This document shows positions 16,242 through 24,852 of a stretch of 64,000 nucleotides of DNA, in pieces. The DNA comes from RPRB01 sp035543115. Lineage in GTDB: Bacteria > Myxococcota > Myxococcia > Myxococcales > Myxococcaceae. Within the stretch, counting starts at the first letter, position 1. Each line of letters begins with the position of its first letter. The position numbers were made by a program, and so were the translations under genes. The stretch spans positions 1 through 64,000 of the forward strand of contig DATKKF010000063.1 in the NCBI GenBank assembly GCA_035543115.1. Direction: 5' to 3'. Under the pieces are notes generated by a model that made no database searches, was not told the DNA's origin, and saw nothing but the letters and a program-made list of their open reading frames with translations.

Positions 16242-17135
16242 ATGGGTCTCCTCCGCGCCGTCGTCCTCGGGCTCGTCCAGGGCATCACCGAGTTCCTGCC
16301 CATCAGCTCGACGGCCCATCTCCGAATTGCGCCAGAGCTGTTCGGCTGGCAGGACCCTGGCGCGGCGTTCGACGCCATCATCCAGCTGGGGACGGTGGCG
16401 GCGGTGCTGGTCTTCTTCCGGCGGGACATCGTCCAGATGTTCCGGGCCTGGGTGGACGGGCTGCAGCGGCGCGACCCGCTCGGTACCACCGAGTCGCGTC
16501 TGGCGTGGTTCGTCCTCGTCGGAACGCTCCCGGTGGTGGTGCTCGGCTTCGTCTTCAAGCACGCCATCGAGACCAGCCTGCGGTCGCTGTACGTGGTCGC
16601 CTCGTCGATGATCGTCCTGGCCCTGTTGCTCGCCGCGGCGGAGCGGACGGCCCGTCACTCCCGTCGCCTCGACGACATGAACTGGACCGACGCCTGGGTG
16701 ATCGGCGTCTGGCAGGCGCTGGCGCTCATCCCCGGCTCGAGCCGCTCGGGCACCACCTTGACCGGGGGCCTGTGGCGCGGCCTCCGGCGCGAGGACGCTG
16801 CCCGGTACTCGTTCCTCCTCTCCATCCCCGCCACCACCGCCGCCGGACTCTTCGAGCTCCGGCACCTGCGTCACGCCTCCACGCCCTTCACCGGGGTCGA
16901 GCTGGTGGTGGCGGCGGTGGTGGCCTTCGGCTCCGGGATGCTGGCGATCGGCGGCCTGCTCCGGTACCTCCGCACCCGCACCACCCTGGTCTTCGTCGTG
17001 TACCGGCTCGCGCTCGGCGGGCTGCTGCTCGCGCTGCTGCATGCCGGGCGCCTGCGCCCGGATGCGGGGCTGGACGAGGGCGGGCCGCGCTCGGCGGTGC
17101 CCGGCGCGGCGGCGGGGGAGCGAGCGCGCCCCTGA
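16242..17135 (+). CDS. uppP: Undecaprenyl-diphosphatase UppP/BacA
   Basis: 297 residues with multiple membrane helices. UppP removes one phosphate from undecaprenyl diphosphate to recycle the lipid carrier for peptidoglycan and other glycans. The N-terminal motif QGITEFLPISSTAHL (about 13-27) and the second motif PGSSRSGTT (about 165-173) are both intact and contain the catalytic Glu, Ser and Arg residues known for BacA. The C-terminal 25 residues after the last helix are Gly/Ala-rich and not part of the family core. Its stop overlaps the next start (TGATG), beginning a run of coupled genes for sugar-nucleotide supply. Confidence 0.96.
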   Translation: MGLLRAVVLGLVQGITEFLPISSTAHLRIAPELFGWQDPGAAFDAIIQLGTVAAVLVFFRRDIVQMFRAWVDGLQRRDPLGTTESRLAWFVLVGTLPVVVLGFVFKHAIETSLRSLYVVASSMIVLALLLAAAERTARHSRRLDDMNWTDAWVIGVWQALALIPGSSRSGTTLTGGLWRGLRREDAARYSFLLSIPATTAAGLFELRHLRHASTPFTGVELVVAAVVAFGSGMLAIGGLLRYLRTRTTLVFVVYRLALGGLLLALLHAGRLRPDAGLDEGGPRSAVPGAAAGERARP

Positions 17136-17734
17136 TGGACCCGCGGTTCGCCCAGCTCACCCAGGCGCTCCAGCAGCACCCCGGCCGGCAGCTGAACCTC
17201 CCCGGGCTCGAGCTGCGGGACTCGGCGGTGCTGGCGCCGTTCGTCGTCCGGGGCGGCGAGCCGCGGCTGCTCTTCACGCTGCGCCCCGCGCACCTCCGCC
17301 GGCACGCGGGGCAGGTCTCGTTCCCGGGCGGGGCGCGCGACCCCGAGGACCCGACCACGCTGCACACCGCCCTTCGCGAGATGCGCGAGGAGCTGGGGGT
17401 GCCCGCGGAGAGCGTGGAGGTGCTCGGGATGCTCGACGAGATCCCCACCACCTCGGAGTTCCGGGTCGTCCCCTACGTGGGTCTCCTGGACCCCGCCGTC
17501 GAGCTCCATCCCGACGCGGGGGAGATCGCCGAGCTGCTCGAAGTCCGGGTGTCGGATCTGCTTGTGCCCGGGCTCCGTCGGACCGAGAAACGCTTCTTCC
17601 GGGGAGCCGAGCGCGACGTGTACTTCTACGACGTGGGCCGTCACACCGTCTGGGGCGCCACCGCGCGCATCCTCTCCAACCTCCTCGGGGTGATCTCCGG
17701 GCTGCCGGCGTGGGCGGCGGCGAGGCCCGCATGA
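17135..17734 (+). CDS. Nudix hydrolase, coenzyme A pyrophosphatase type
   Basis: 199 residues. It carries the CoA-diphosphatase (NudL/NUDT7) signature: LLFTLRPAHLRRHAGQVSFP followed by GG, then the Nudix core ALREMREELGV (about 68-78), which supplies the metal-binding REXXEE residues. This subfamily splits CoA into 4'-phosphopantetheine and 3',5'-ADP. It is coupled at both ends: its start overlaps the uppP stop and its TGA overlaps the manC start in ATGA. The CoA assignment rests on motif similarity only. Confidence 0.88.
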   Translation: MDPRFAQLTQALQQHPGRQLNLPGLELRDSAVLAPFVVRGGEPRLLFTLRPAHLRRHAGQVSFPGGARDPEDPTTLHTALREMREELGVPAESVEVLGMLDEIPTTSEFRVVPYVGLLDPAVELHPDAGEIAELLEVRVSDLLVPGLRRTEKRFFRGAERDVYFYDVGRHTVWGATARILSNLLGVISGLPAWAAARPA

Positions 17735-18795
17735 CGCTCTACCCGGTGGTGATGGCCGGTGGATCCGGCACGCGCTTCTGGCCGCTGTCGCGGAAGGCAC
17801 GCCCCAAGCAGTTCCTCGCGCTCGCCACCGACCGCCCGCTGATCGTCGAGACGGTGAACCGGCTGAAGGGCCTCGCCACCCCCGGGCAGACCTACGTGGT
17901 CTGCGGCCCGGTGCACGCCCGCGCGGTGCGCCGGCTGCTGCCGCGGCTTCCAGCGGCCAACGTGCTCGTCGAGCCCATCGCCCGGAACACCGCACCGGCC
18001 ATCGGGCTGGCCACCGTCCAAGTGCAGGCGCGCGACCCGGACGGGGTGCTCGCGGTGCTGCCCTCGGACCACCACGTCGCCGACGTGCCCGGGTTCCAGG
18101 CCGTGCTGCGCCGCGCGGCGGACGTGGCGCGGTCGGGCGCCCTGGTCACCATCGGCATCAAGCCGACCCGGCCCGAGACCGGATACGGGTACGTGCAGGT
18201 GGGCGAGCCCATCGACGGCGGCGCCTTCCGGGTCCGCGCCTTCGTGGAGAAGCCCGACGCGCCCACCGCGGCCCAGTACCTGGCCTCGGGCGACTACCTG
18301 TGGAACGGAGGCATCTTCGTCTTCACCGCGCGGGCGATGCGGGAGGCGATCGCCCGGCACCTGCCCGAGCTCGGCGCGGTGCTGGACCGGCTCGCGCCTC
18401 TCGTCGGCACCCCCCGGTACGCCGCGGCGCTGAGAAGGGTCTTCCCCGCCGCGCCCTCGGTATCGATCGACTACGGGGTGATGGAGAAGGCGCGGGAGAT
18501 CGCCGTCGTCCCGGGCGACTTCGGCTGGTCCGACGTGGGGAGCTTCGCTGCGCTCCCGGAAGTCCGGCCAGCAGACGGCGACGGGAACGTGGTGGTGGGG
18601 AAGGGCGCGGTCCTGGTGGACTCGGCGGGCTGCGTGGTGGTGGGGTCGGGGCGCCCGCTGGGAGTGGTGGGCCTGCGAGACATGGTGGTGGTGGACGCGG
18701 GGGACGCGGTGCTGGTGGTTCCCCGGGACCGGAGCCAGGACGTCCGGGCGGTGGTGCAGTCGCTCAAGGCCCGAGGCCTGGGCAAGTTCGAGTGA
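17731..18795 (+). CDS. manC: Mannose-1-phosphate guanylyltransferase
   Basis: 354 residues, the short form without the C-terminal isomerase domain. It makes GDP-mannose from mannose-1-phosphate and GTP for polysaccharide or glycoprotein synthesis. The nucleotide-binding loop GGSGTRFWPLSRKARPKQFL is at residues 9-28; LPSDHH, ETGYGYV, FVEKPD and NGGIFVF follow in the usual order. The start ATG overlaps the upstream stop as ATGA. The phosphohexomutase 14 bp downstream would supply mannose-1-phosphate, so the two together form the GDP-mannose branch. Confidence 0.94.
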   Translation: MTLYPVVMAGGSGTRFWPLSRKARPKQFLALATDRPLIVETVNRLKGLATPGQTYVVCGPVHARAVRRLLPRLPAANVLVEPIARNTAPAIGLATVQVQARDPDGVLAVLPSDHHVADVPGFQAVLRRAADVARSGALVTIGIKPTRPETGYGYVQVGEPIDGGAFRVRAFVEKPDAPTAAQYLASGDYLWNGGIFVFTARAMREAIARHLPELGAVLDRLAPLVGTPRYAAALRRVFPAAPSVSIDYGVMEKAREIAVVPGDFGWSDVGSFAALPEVRPADGDGNVVVGKGAVLVDSAGCVVVGSGRPLGVVGLRDMVVVDAGDAVLVVPRDRSQDVRAVVQSLKARGLGKFE

Positions 18796-18809
18796 GGCGA
18801 GGCGAGAGG

Positions 18810-20177
18810 ATGAACGCGCACATTTTCCGCGAGTACGACATCCGCGGTCTGGTCGACCAGGATCTGACCGAGGAGGTGGTGGAGCTGCTGGGCAAGGGCC
18901 TGGGCACGGTCGTCCGGCGCAAGGGCGGGCAGAGCATCGTGGTGGGCCGCGACTGCCGCGAGTCCAGCACCCGGTTCCGCGAGCGGCTGGTCGCGGGAAT
19001 CACCTCCACCGGTCTCGATGTGCTCGACGTGGGCGTGGTGCCGACGCCGCTGACCTACTTCGCCGCCAACACTTTGCCGGTGGACGGGCTGGCGATGATC
19101 ACCGGCAGCCACAACCCGCCCGAGTACAACGGGTTCAAGGTCGGCCATGGGAAGACCACGCTGCATGGGCACGAGATCCAGGCGCTCCGGCAGCTGATCG
19201 AGGCCCGCGACTTCGAGGTGGAGCGCCCCGGCCGCGCCACCCCGTTCGACATCGTCACCCCCTACGACCACTTCGTCCGGCAGACCATCCGCGTGGGCCG
19301 GAAGGGGATGCGCATCGTCATCGACGCGGGGAACGGCACCGGCGGCGAGGTCGCCGTGCCGCTGTTCCGGAGCATGGGCTTCGACGTGGTGCCGCTGTTC
19401 TGCGAGATGGACGCCCGGTTCCCCAACCACCACCCGGACCCGACGGTGCTGGACAACCTCCAGGATCTGATCGCCGCGGTGAAGACGGAGAAGGCCGAGG
19501 TGGGCATCGCCTACGACGGCGACGCCGACCGCATCGGCGTCATCGACGACCAGGGCAAGGTCCTCTGGGGCGACCAGCTGATGATCCTCTTCTCCCGCTC
19601 GGTGCTGGCCGAGGTCCCGGGCGCGGCCATCGTCGGCGAGGTGAAGTGCTCGTCCACGCTCTACGACGACATCGCCGCCCGCGGCGGCACCCCGGTGATG
19701 TGGAAGGCGGGCCACAGCCTGATCAAGGCCAAGATGAAGGAGACCCACGCCCAGCTCGCCGGCGAGATGAGCGGCCACATCTTCTTCAAGCACCGTTACT
19801 TCGGCTTCGACGACGCGGTGTACAGCTCGGCGCGACTGCTGGAGATTCTCACCCACGAGACGCGCCGGCTGTCCGCGCTGCTGGCGGACGTGCCCCGCAC
19901 CTTCGCCAGCCCGGAGATCCGCTTCGACGTCCCGGAGGAGAAGAAGTTCGCCATGGTCCGGCGGGCGACCGAGGTGCTGCGCGCTGCCGGGCACTCCATC
20001 GTCGACGTGGACGGCGTGCGGGTCACGTTCACCGACGGCTGGGGGCTCATCCGGGCCAGCAACACCCAGCCGCTGCTCGTCCTGCGCTTCGAGGCGAAGA
20101 CCGAAGGGCGTCTCCGGGAAATCCAGTCGCTCATCGAGAACACGGTGCGTCAGGTCCAGCGCGAGGTCGGGGCCTGA
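18810..20177 (+). CDS. Phosphomannomutase/phosphoglucomutase
   Basis: 455 residues, standard alpha-D-phosphohexomutase length. It interconverts mannose-6-phosphate and mannose-1-phosphate, and usually the glucose pair too. Seen: N-terminal FREYDIRG, the phosphoserine loop TGSHNPPEYNGFK with Ser100 as the phosphate carrier, the metal loop DGDADR, the sugar loop GEMSGHIFF (about residue 322), and the C-terminal phosphate-binding loop RASNTQPLLVLRFEA. ATG 18810 has a GAGAGG-type ribosome site. It sits just after manC and before purE, giving the enzyme pair for GDP-mannose. Confidence 0.95.
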   Translation: MNAHIFREYDIRGLVDQDLTEEVVELLGKGLGTVVRRKGGQSIVVGRDCRESSTRFRERLVAGITSTGLDVLDVGVVPTPLTYFAANTLPVDGLAMITGSHNPPEYNGFKVGHGKTTLHGHEIQALRQLIEARDFEVERPGRATPFDIVTPYDHFVRQTIRVGRKGMRIVIDAGNGTGGEVAVPLFRSMGFDVVPLFCEMDARFPNHHPDPTVLDNLQDLIAAVKTEKAEVGIAYDGDADRIGVIDDQGKVLWGDQLMILFSRSVLAEVPGAAIVGEVKCSSTLYDDIAARGGTPVMWKAGHSLIKAKMKETHAQLAGEMSGHIFFKHRYFGFDDAVYSSARLLEILTHETRRLSALLADVPRTFASPEIRFDVPEEKKFAMVRRATEVLRAAGHSIVDVDGVRVTFTDGWGLIRASNTQPLLVLRFEAKTEGRLREIQSLIENTVRQVQREVGA

Positions 20178-20197
20178 ACCCTGGGCGGAAAGCGAGC

Positions 20198-20213
20198 GGG
20201 CGGATCTCCGCCC
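20198..20213. promoter_or_regulatory. GC-rich dyad before purE
   Basis: GGGCGGATCTCCGCCC is a 16-bp near-palindrome (7-bp arms around TC) in the 54-bp gap between the phosphohexomutase and purE. As RNA it could fold a six-pair stem with an ATCT loop. No T tract follows, so it may be an operator or a weak hairpin separating sugar and purine genes rather than a classic terminator. Confidence 0.4.
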
Positions 20214-20231
20214 TGCGCTAGACTTCGAGCA

Positions 20232-20726
20232 ATGGCAGACGCCTCGCCGGCCCTGGTGGGCATCATCATGGGGAGCTCGTCGGACTGGTCCACCCTCGCC
20301 CCGGCGGCCGAGGTGCTGGCCGAGCTGGCCATCCCCTTCGAGACCCGGGTGGTGAGCGCGCACCGGACCCCCGACTGGATGTTCGAGTACGCGTCGACCG
20401 CCGAGGCTCGCGGGCTTCGGGCGATCATCGCCGGCGCGGGTGGTGCAGCCCACCTTCCGGGGATGGTGGCGGCCAAGACGCTGGTCCCGGTGCTGGGCGT
20501 GCCCGTTCCAGCCACCGTGCTCCAGGGCGTGGACGCGCTCCTGTCCATCGTCCAGATGCCCAAGGGCGTCCCGGTGGGCACGCTGGCCATCGGAAAGCCC
20601 GGGGCGGCGAACGCAGCGCTGCTCGCCGCGGAGATCGTCGGCCTGGAGAAGCCCGAGGTGCGCGAGCGGCTCCGGGCCTGGCGCGAGGCACGCACCCGCG
20701 AGGCGCTGGAGAGCACGGTCCCGTGA
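20232..20726 (+). CDS. purE: N5-carboxyaminoimidazole ribonucleotide mutase
   Basis: 164 residues, class I PurE. It converts N5-CAIR to CAIR in purine synthesis, in the soluble cytoplasm as an octamer. The phosphate-binding GSSSDW (about 14-19), SAHRTPDWM (about 43-51) and AGAGGAAHLPGM (about 67-78) motifs are all intact, including the catalytic His in the SAHRTP region. Its stop overlaps the purK GTG start by four bases, so the two are translationally coupled, as expected for enzymes acting in sequence. Confidence 0.97.
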   Translation: MADASPALVGIIMGSSSDWSTLAPAAEVLAELAIPFETRVVSAHRTPDWMFEYASTAEARGLRAIIAGAGGAAHLPGMVAAKTLVPVLGVPVPATVLQGVDALLSIVQMPKGVPVGTLAIGKPGAANAALLAAEIVGLEKPEVRERLRAWREARTREALESTVP

Positions 20727-21868
20727 GCATCATCCTCCCCGGGGCGACCATCGGCATCCTCGGTGGGGGCCAGCTCGGCCGGATGACGGCCATGGCCGCG
20801 CGCTCGCTGGGGTACCACCTGGCCGCGCTCGACCCGGACCCGTCGTGCGCCGCGCGCTTCCTGGTGGAGACCTGCGTCACCGCCGGGTTCGACGACGTGG
20901 AAGCGGCGAGGGAGCTGGCTCACCGGTGCAACGTGGCGACGGTGGAGATCGAGAAGATCTCCATCGAGGTCATGCGGGCGGTCCAGGAGATCATCCCCAT
21001 GCGCCCCGGGCCGGACGTGCTCCAGGTGGTCCAGGACCGCGCGCGGCAGAAGGACTGGCTCGCCGAGCGCGGCTTCCCGGTGGGCCCGTACCGCAAGGCG
21101 GCCACGGAGGACGAGCTCCGCCAGGCGGCGCAGACCTTGGGCGGACGCTGCTACGTGAAGGCGACCCGGGGCGGGTACGACGGCCGAGGCCAGGACATCC
21201 TCACCGGGCCGGAGGACTCCGCCCGCGTCTGGGAGCTCCTCGGGGGCGTGCCGGTGGTGGTGGAGAAGGGGCTCGAGCTCGAGTCCGAGCTCAGCGTGCT
21301 GGTGGCCCGGCGCCCCTCGGGTGACGCGCGCACCTACGCGCCGGCGCTGAACCACCACATCAAGGGAATCCTCGAGTGGAGCGTACTCCCGGGTCCGCTG
21401 CCGCACGCGGTGGCGAACCAGGCCGAGTCGATCGCCCGCGACATCGCCGCGGCGCTGGGCGTGGAGGGGCTGCTGGTGGCCGAGTTCTTCCTCACCCGGG
21501 CCGGGGAGCTCTACCTCAACGAGCTGGCGCCCCGGCCGCACAACACCTTCCACACCACCGAGGTGGCCTGCGCCACCAGCCAGTTCGAGCAGCACACGCG
21601 CTCGGTCTGTGACTTGCCGCTCGGGTCGACCGAGCTCATTCGCCCGGCGGCCATCGTGAACCTGCTCGGCGACCTCTGGACGGGGGACGCTCCGCCGCCG
21701 TTCGACCGGGCGCTGGAGATTCCCGGGGTGCAGGTCCACCTCTACGGGAAGCGGGTGGCGCGGCCGGGCCGGAAGATGGGCCACCTCTCGGCCATCGGGG
21801 CGACCCCCGAGGAGGCGCTCCAGAAGGTCCAGGAAGCCCGGGCCCGGCTGAACCGGCCGCCGAGGTGA
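20723..21868 (+). CDS. purK: N5-carboxyaminoimidazole ribonucleotide synthase
   Basis: 381 residues with GTG start in the GTGA overlap with purE. PurK is an ATP-grasp enzyme joining bicarbonate to AIR using ATP; its product goes to PurE. Seen: N-terminal GILGGGQLGRM, the ATP-grasp lysine segment RCYVKATRGGYDGRGQ, the VVVEKGLELESELSVLVAR segment, and the metal-binding NELAPRPHNTFHTTEV segment. Length and order match the family. It is the last gene in the run that begins at uppP. Confidence 0.97.
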   Translation: MSIILPGATIGILGGGQLGRMTAMAARSLGYHLAALDPDPSCAARFLVETCVTAGFDDVEAARELAHRCNVATVEIEKISIEVMRAVQEIIPMRPGPDVLQVVQDRARQKDWLAERGFPVGPYRKAATEDELRQAAQTLGGRCYVKATRGGYDGRGQDILTGPEDSARVWELLGGVPVVVEKGLELESELSVLVARRPSGDARTYAPALNHHIKGILEWSVLPGPLPHAVANQAESIARDIAAALGVEGLLVAEFFLTRAGELYLNELAPRPHNTFHTTEVACATSQFEQHTRSVCDLPLGSTELIRPAAIVNLLGDLWTGDAPPPFDRALEIPGVQVHLYGKRVARPGRKMGHLSAIGATPEEALQKVQEARARLNRPPR

Positions 21869-22001
21869 GCGCCGGCGCTCACCTCCGGCGGGCGGCTGCG
21901 CATCTTCCGGCCGTGCAACGGTCGCCAGCTGACTCCGCGGTCCTCGCTGCCCTCGCGATGGCCGTCGTCCTCGGACCAACGTCGACGACGCCGCCCAGTC
22001 G

Positions 22002-22241
22002 CTACCCGGCGAGAAGGTCCCGGACGAAGGCCATCGCCCGCTCGTGGCAGAGCAGAGGATCGGCGAGGGCCTGCGTGGTCCGGAGCAGCCAGGGGTCCGT
22101 CGGAGCGCTCGCCTCGAGCTGCTCGGCCCAGGAGATGAGCGACTCGAGCGAGACGACCCCGTCGCGGTAGCCGGTCAGCATCCGGCGCGCGGTGTCGAGT
22201 GCAGCGCCTGCCGCCGACGCGCTCGGGTGTTCCACCGACAT
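22002..22241 (-). CDS. Small hypothetical protein
   Basis: 79 residues from ATG 22241. The composition is that of a folded helical protein (ARRMLTGYRDGVVSLESLI, AMAFVRDLLAG), unlike the Arg/Pro-rich noise of the longer frame upstream of it. No family is recognised and the ribosome site is weak. It lies in a poorly conserved-looking stretch between purK and the AraC relic and could itself be the remains of a larger gene. Confidence 0.45.
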   Translation of the reverse strand: MSVEHPSASAAGAALDTARRMLTGYRDGVVSLESLISWAEQLEASAPTDPWLLRTTQALADPLLCHERAMAFVRDLLAG

Positions 22242-22333
22242 GGTCAGGTCAGGGTGTACGGCACGACCGAGGTCTCCGTCGAGGGCTCGATGACCGAGGC
22301 GCCGGTCCGGCCAGTCCTCCAGCGAGTGAGGCT

Positions 22334-22603
22334 CTATCCGGACTCGCCGTCGACGTTCATCGCGGGCCCGTCGGGCGCTCCGCACAGACTCGCGCGTGGG
22401 AAGGGACGGCCGGTGACGCGCCGGCGGTACTCCGCCGGAGTGCAGCCCACCTCCCGCCGGAAGGCCCGGCAGAAGGCGGAGACGTTCGCGTGGCCGAGGT
22501 CCCGAGCGATGTCCGCGAGCCTTGGCGACTCGCCCTCCAGCATCGGGAACGCGCGATGAAGACGAAGCTGCCGAAGCAGCGTGGAAGCCACTTCCAGGCA
22601 CAA
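22334..22603 (-). pseudogene. C-terminal stump of an AraC-family regulator
   Basis: The minus strand encodes the second half of an AraC DNA-binding domain: LRQLRLHRAF linker helix, then RLADIARDLGHANVSAFCRA and FRREVGCTPAEYRRR, the standard second helix-turn-helix and closing motif. The first helix-turn-helix and the whole sensor domain are absent in all three frames, and the 5' side runs into the divergent hydrolase gene. This is a truncated relic, although a short expressed fragment from a start near 22744 cannot be excluded. Confidence 0.72.
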
Positions 22604-22738
22604 ACCGGTCGGCCAGGCCGGTGGGGGGGGCCGCAGACGCAGGCCGTCGCGTCCGTGCCATCGCCACGTTGCACTTCGATAACCCGCGGAAGCGGTCAAC
22701 CGAGCCGCTACACTCCGCCCGCCCGCGGAGGCCACCCC

Positions 22739-23626
22739 ATGCATCGGAGAACTTCAGCCGACTTCGACCAGGAGCTGCTCGATCTCTTCGACAGGTACGT
22801 GCACGGCGACATCGATCGCCGTGGCTTCCTTGAGCGGGCGACCAAGTTCGCCGTCGGAGGAGCGAGCGCGGCGATGCTCCTCGAGGCGCTCAACCCGCGC
22901 TTCGCCCAGGCCCAGCAGATCCCCGGGGACGACAAGCGCCTCAAGGCGAGCATGGTCGACTACCCGTCCCCCCAGGGCCAGGGGAAGATGCGGGGCTATC
23001 TGGTGCGCCCGGCCGACGAGCCCGGCAAGCTCCCGGGGGTCCTCATCGTCCACGAGAACCGCGGGTTGAATCCGCACATCGAGGACATCGCCCGCCGGAT
23101 TGCCCTCGAGCATTTCATGGCCTTTGCGCCCGACGCGCTGGCACCGCTCGGCGGCTACCCGGGCGACGAGGACAAGGCCCGCGAGATGTTCGCCAAGCTC
23201 GACCAGGGGAAGGTTCGCGAGGATTTCGTCGCCGCTGCCGGCTACCTCAAGAGTCGCCCGGACTGCACCGGCAAGATCGGCGTGGTCGGCTTCTGCTGGG
23301 GAGGCGGAATCGCCAACATTCTGGCGACCCGACTGCCCGATCTGGCGGCGGCCGTCCCCTTCTACGGCGCCCAGCCGACGGCCGATGACGTCGCCCGCAT
23401 CAAGGCGCCGCTCCTCATTCACTACGCCGAGCACGACGAGCGGATCAATGCCGGCGCCGCTGCGTACGAGGCCGCGCTCGAGGCGAACCACGTGAAGTAC
23501 CAGATGTTCAGCTATCCCGGGACCCAGCACGGGTTCAACAACGACACCACACCGCGCTTCGACAAGGCCGCGGCCCAGCTCGCGTGGCAGCGGACGATCG
23601 ACTTCCTCAGGAAGAACCTCGGCTGA
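22739..23626 (+). CDS. Dienelactone hydrolase family protein with Tat-like signal
   Basis: 295 residues. The N-terminus holds an acidic helix, then the twin-arginine segment RRGFLERATKFAVGGASAAM (Arg27-Arg28), suggesting export by Tat or membrane anchoring. The alpha/beta-hydrolase core starts near residue 85 (LPGVLIVHENRGLNPHIEDI) and has the nucleophile Cys186 in GFCWGGG, an Asp in HYAEHDERINAG and a His in TQHGFNNDT. That is the Cys-Asp-His triad of dienelactone hydrolases. The true substrate is unknown. It stands head to head with the AraC stump, which may once have regulated it. Confidence 0.92.
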   Translation: MHRRTSADFDQELLDLFDRYVHGDIDRRGFLERATKFAVGGASAAMLLEALNPRFAQAQQIPGDDKRLKASMVDYPSPQGQGKMRGYLVRPADEPGKLPGVLIVHENRGLNPHIEDIARRIALEHFMAFAPDALAPLGGYPGDEDKAREMFAKLDQGKVREDFVAAAGYLKSRPDCTGKIGVVGFCWGGGIANILATRLPDLAAAVPFYGAQPTADDVARIKAPLLIHYAEHDERINAGAAAYEAALEANHVKYQMFSYPGTQHGFNNDTTPRFDKAAAQLAWQRTIDFLRKNLG

Positions 23627-23689
23627 GGCGGCGCGTCTCGAGGCCTCTCTGCCGATCGCCCGCGCACCAGTACACTCCGAGGCTCCTGC

Positions 23690-24130
23690 ATGCGCACCCT
23701 GCTTCTCGAGCTCAGGTCCCGGCTGGACGACCTCACCGACGGTCTCCGCCACGTCACCGTCCGCCGGATGTTCGGCTGCGACGCCTTCCTCGCCGGCGGC
23801 GCCATCTTCGCCATGGTCTGGCGCGAGGGCCGCATCGGGCTCCGGCTCCCGGACGACCAGCTCCCCGAGCTCCGCGCGCTCCCCGGCGCGGACCCGTGGC
23901 GTCATCGCGACATGGTGGTCCGCCAGTGGGTGCTGGTCCCCGAGTCGTTCCATGACGACCCGGATGGGCTCGCTCCCTGGGTCCGCAAGGCGCACGCCGC
24001 CGCCCTCGCCCGCGGTCCGGCATCGGCGAAGAGGCCGCCTCGCGCCGCCGTGGTGCGGCGCAGCAAGCGCGAGGCTGGCGCGCCGCGCAAGCCGGGCCGG
24101 CGGCGACGTCAGTCCAGCAGGAAGGTGTAG
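23690..24130 (+). CDS. TfoX N-terminal domain protein
   Basis: 146 residues. The first 105 match the TfoX/Sxy N-terminal domain: VTVRRMFGCDAFLAGGAIFA followed by MVWREGRIGLRLPDD, and a late VLVPESFHDDPDGLAPWVRKAHAAA segment. The last 35 residues are a Lys/Arg-rich tail that may bind nucleic acid. TfoX proteins regulate competence in some Gammaproteobacteria; single-domain homologues like this have no known role. The 3' end overlaps the convergent tonB by 22 bp. Confidence 0.82.
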   Translation: MRTLLLELRSRLDDLTDGLRHVTVRRMFGCDAFLAGGAIFAMVWREGRIGLRLPDDQLPELRALPGADPWRHRDMVVRQWVLVPESFHDDPDGLAPWVRKAHAAALARGPASAKRPPRAAVVRRSKREAGAPRKPGRRRRQSSRKV

Positions 24131-24852
24131 CGGTAGGTGATCTGCGCCGCGACCGGCTGGCCCTTGCGCAGGGCCGGACGGAAGCGGATGCGCTCCACCG
24201 CCTTCGCCGCCGCCTGGTCCAGGCCGCCGCCGGGCCCGGAGAGGACCTTCACCGTGCGGACGCGCCCGCCCTCGTCCACCAGCACCGACAGCACCACCGT
24301 GCCCTCGATGCCGCGGCTCCGCGCATCCTCGGGGTAGGGAATCCGGACCTCGCCGATGACCGTGGGCTGGCTGTCCAGCTCGTAGAGCGGCACCGGCGAG
24401 GGCTTCACGCTCGACGGCTCCGCTGCCTTGTCCGCCGGCTTCCCGGCCAGGGTGTTCCCCACCGGCGCGTCGAAGCTGCCCGCGGTGGTGGTCGAGCGCA
24501 GGGTGAGCCCCACCACCACCGGCGGCGGCTCGGACGGCTTCGTCTCCGGCGGGGTGTCGTTCGGTGGAGGCTGGACCAGGAGGCGCGGGTCCAGCTTCGG
24601 CTTGAAGAGCTTGCGGATCTCCTTGGGGATGGGTCGCGGCGGCTCCGGCTTGGCCTGTGGCGCCGGCGCCGGCGGCCGCTCCACCTCCACCACCACCAGC
24701 TCGGTCACCCGCCTCTGCGGCGCCGGTGGGGCCGGAGCCACCGACAGCCAGAGCAGCACTCCGGCGTGGACCGCGACCGAGACGCCGACGAAGGCCCAGA
24801 GCAGCCAGGCGCGCGGTGACGCCTCGGGCGCCGGAAGGACCGCCTCGCTCAC
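24109..24852 (-). CDS. tonB: TonB energy-transducing protein
   Basis: 247 residues. One N-terminal membrane helix (about 16-38) is followed by a Pro-rich periplasmic span (about 40-115; EPPRPIPKEIRKLFKPKLDP) and a C-terminal TonB domain (about 165-247) with IPYPEDARSRGIEGTVVLSV and AVERIRFRPALRKGQPV. It passes proton-motive energy from ExbB-ExbD to outer-membrane transporters. Its ATG overlaps the exbD stop as ATGA. No TonB-dependent receptor gene is in the window, so its client is unknown. Confidence 0.94.
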   Translation of the reverse strand: MSEAVLPAPEASPRAWLLWAFVGVSVAVHAGVLLWLSVAPAPPAPQRRVTELVVVEVERPPAPAPQAKPEPPRPIPKEIRKLFKPKLDPRLLVQPPPNDTPPETKPSEPPPVVVGLTLRSTTTAGSFDAPVGNTLAGKPADKAAEPSSVKPSPVPLYELDSQPTVIGEVRIPYPEDARSRGIEGTVVLSVLVDEGGRVRTVKVLSGPGGGLDQAAAKAVERIRFRPALRKGQPVAAQITYRYTFLLD

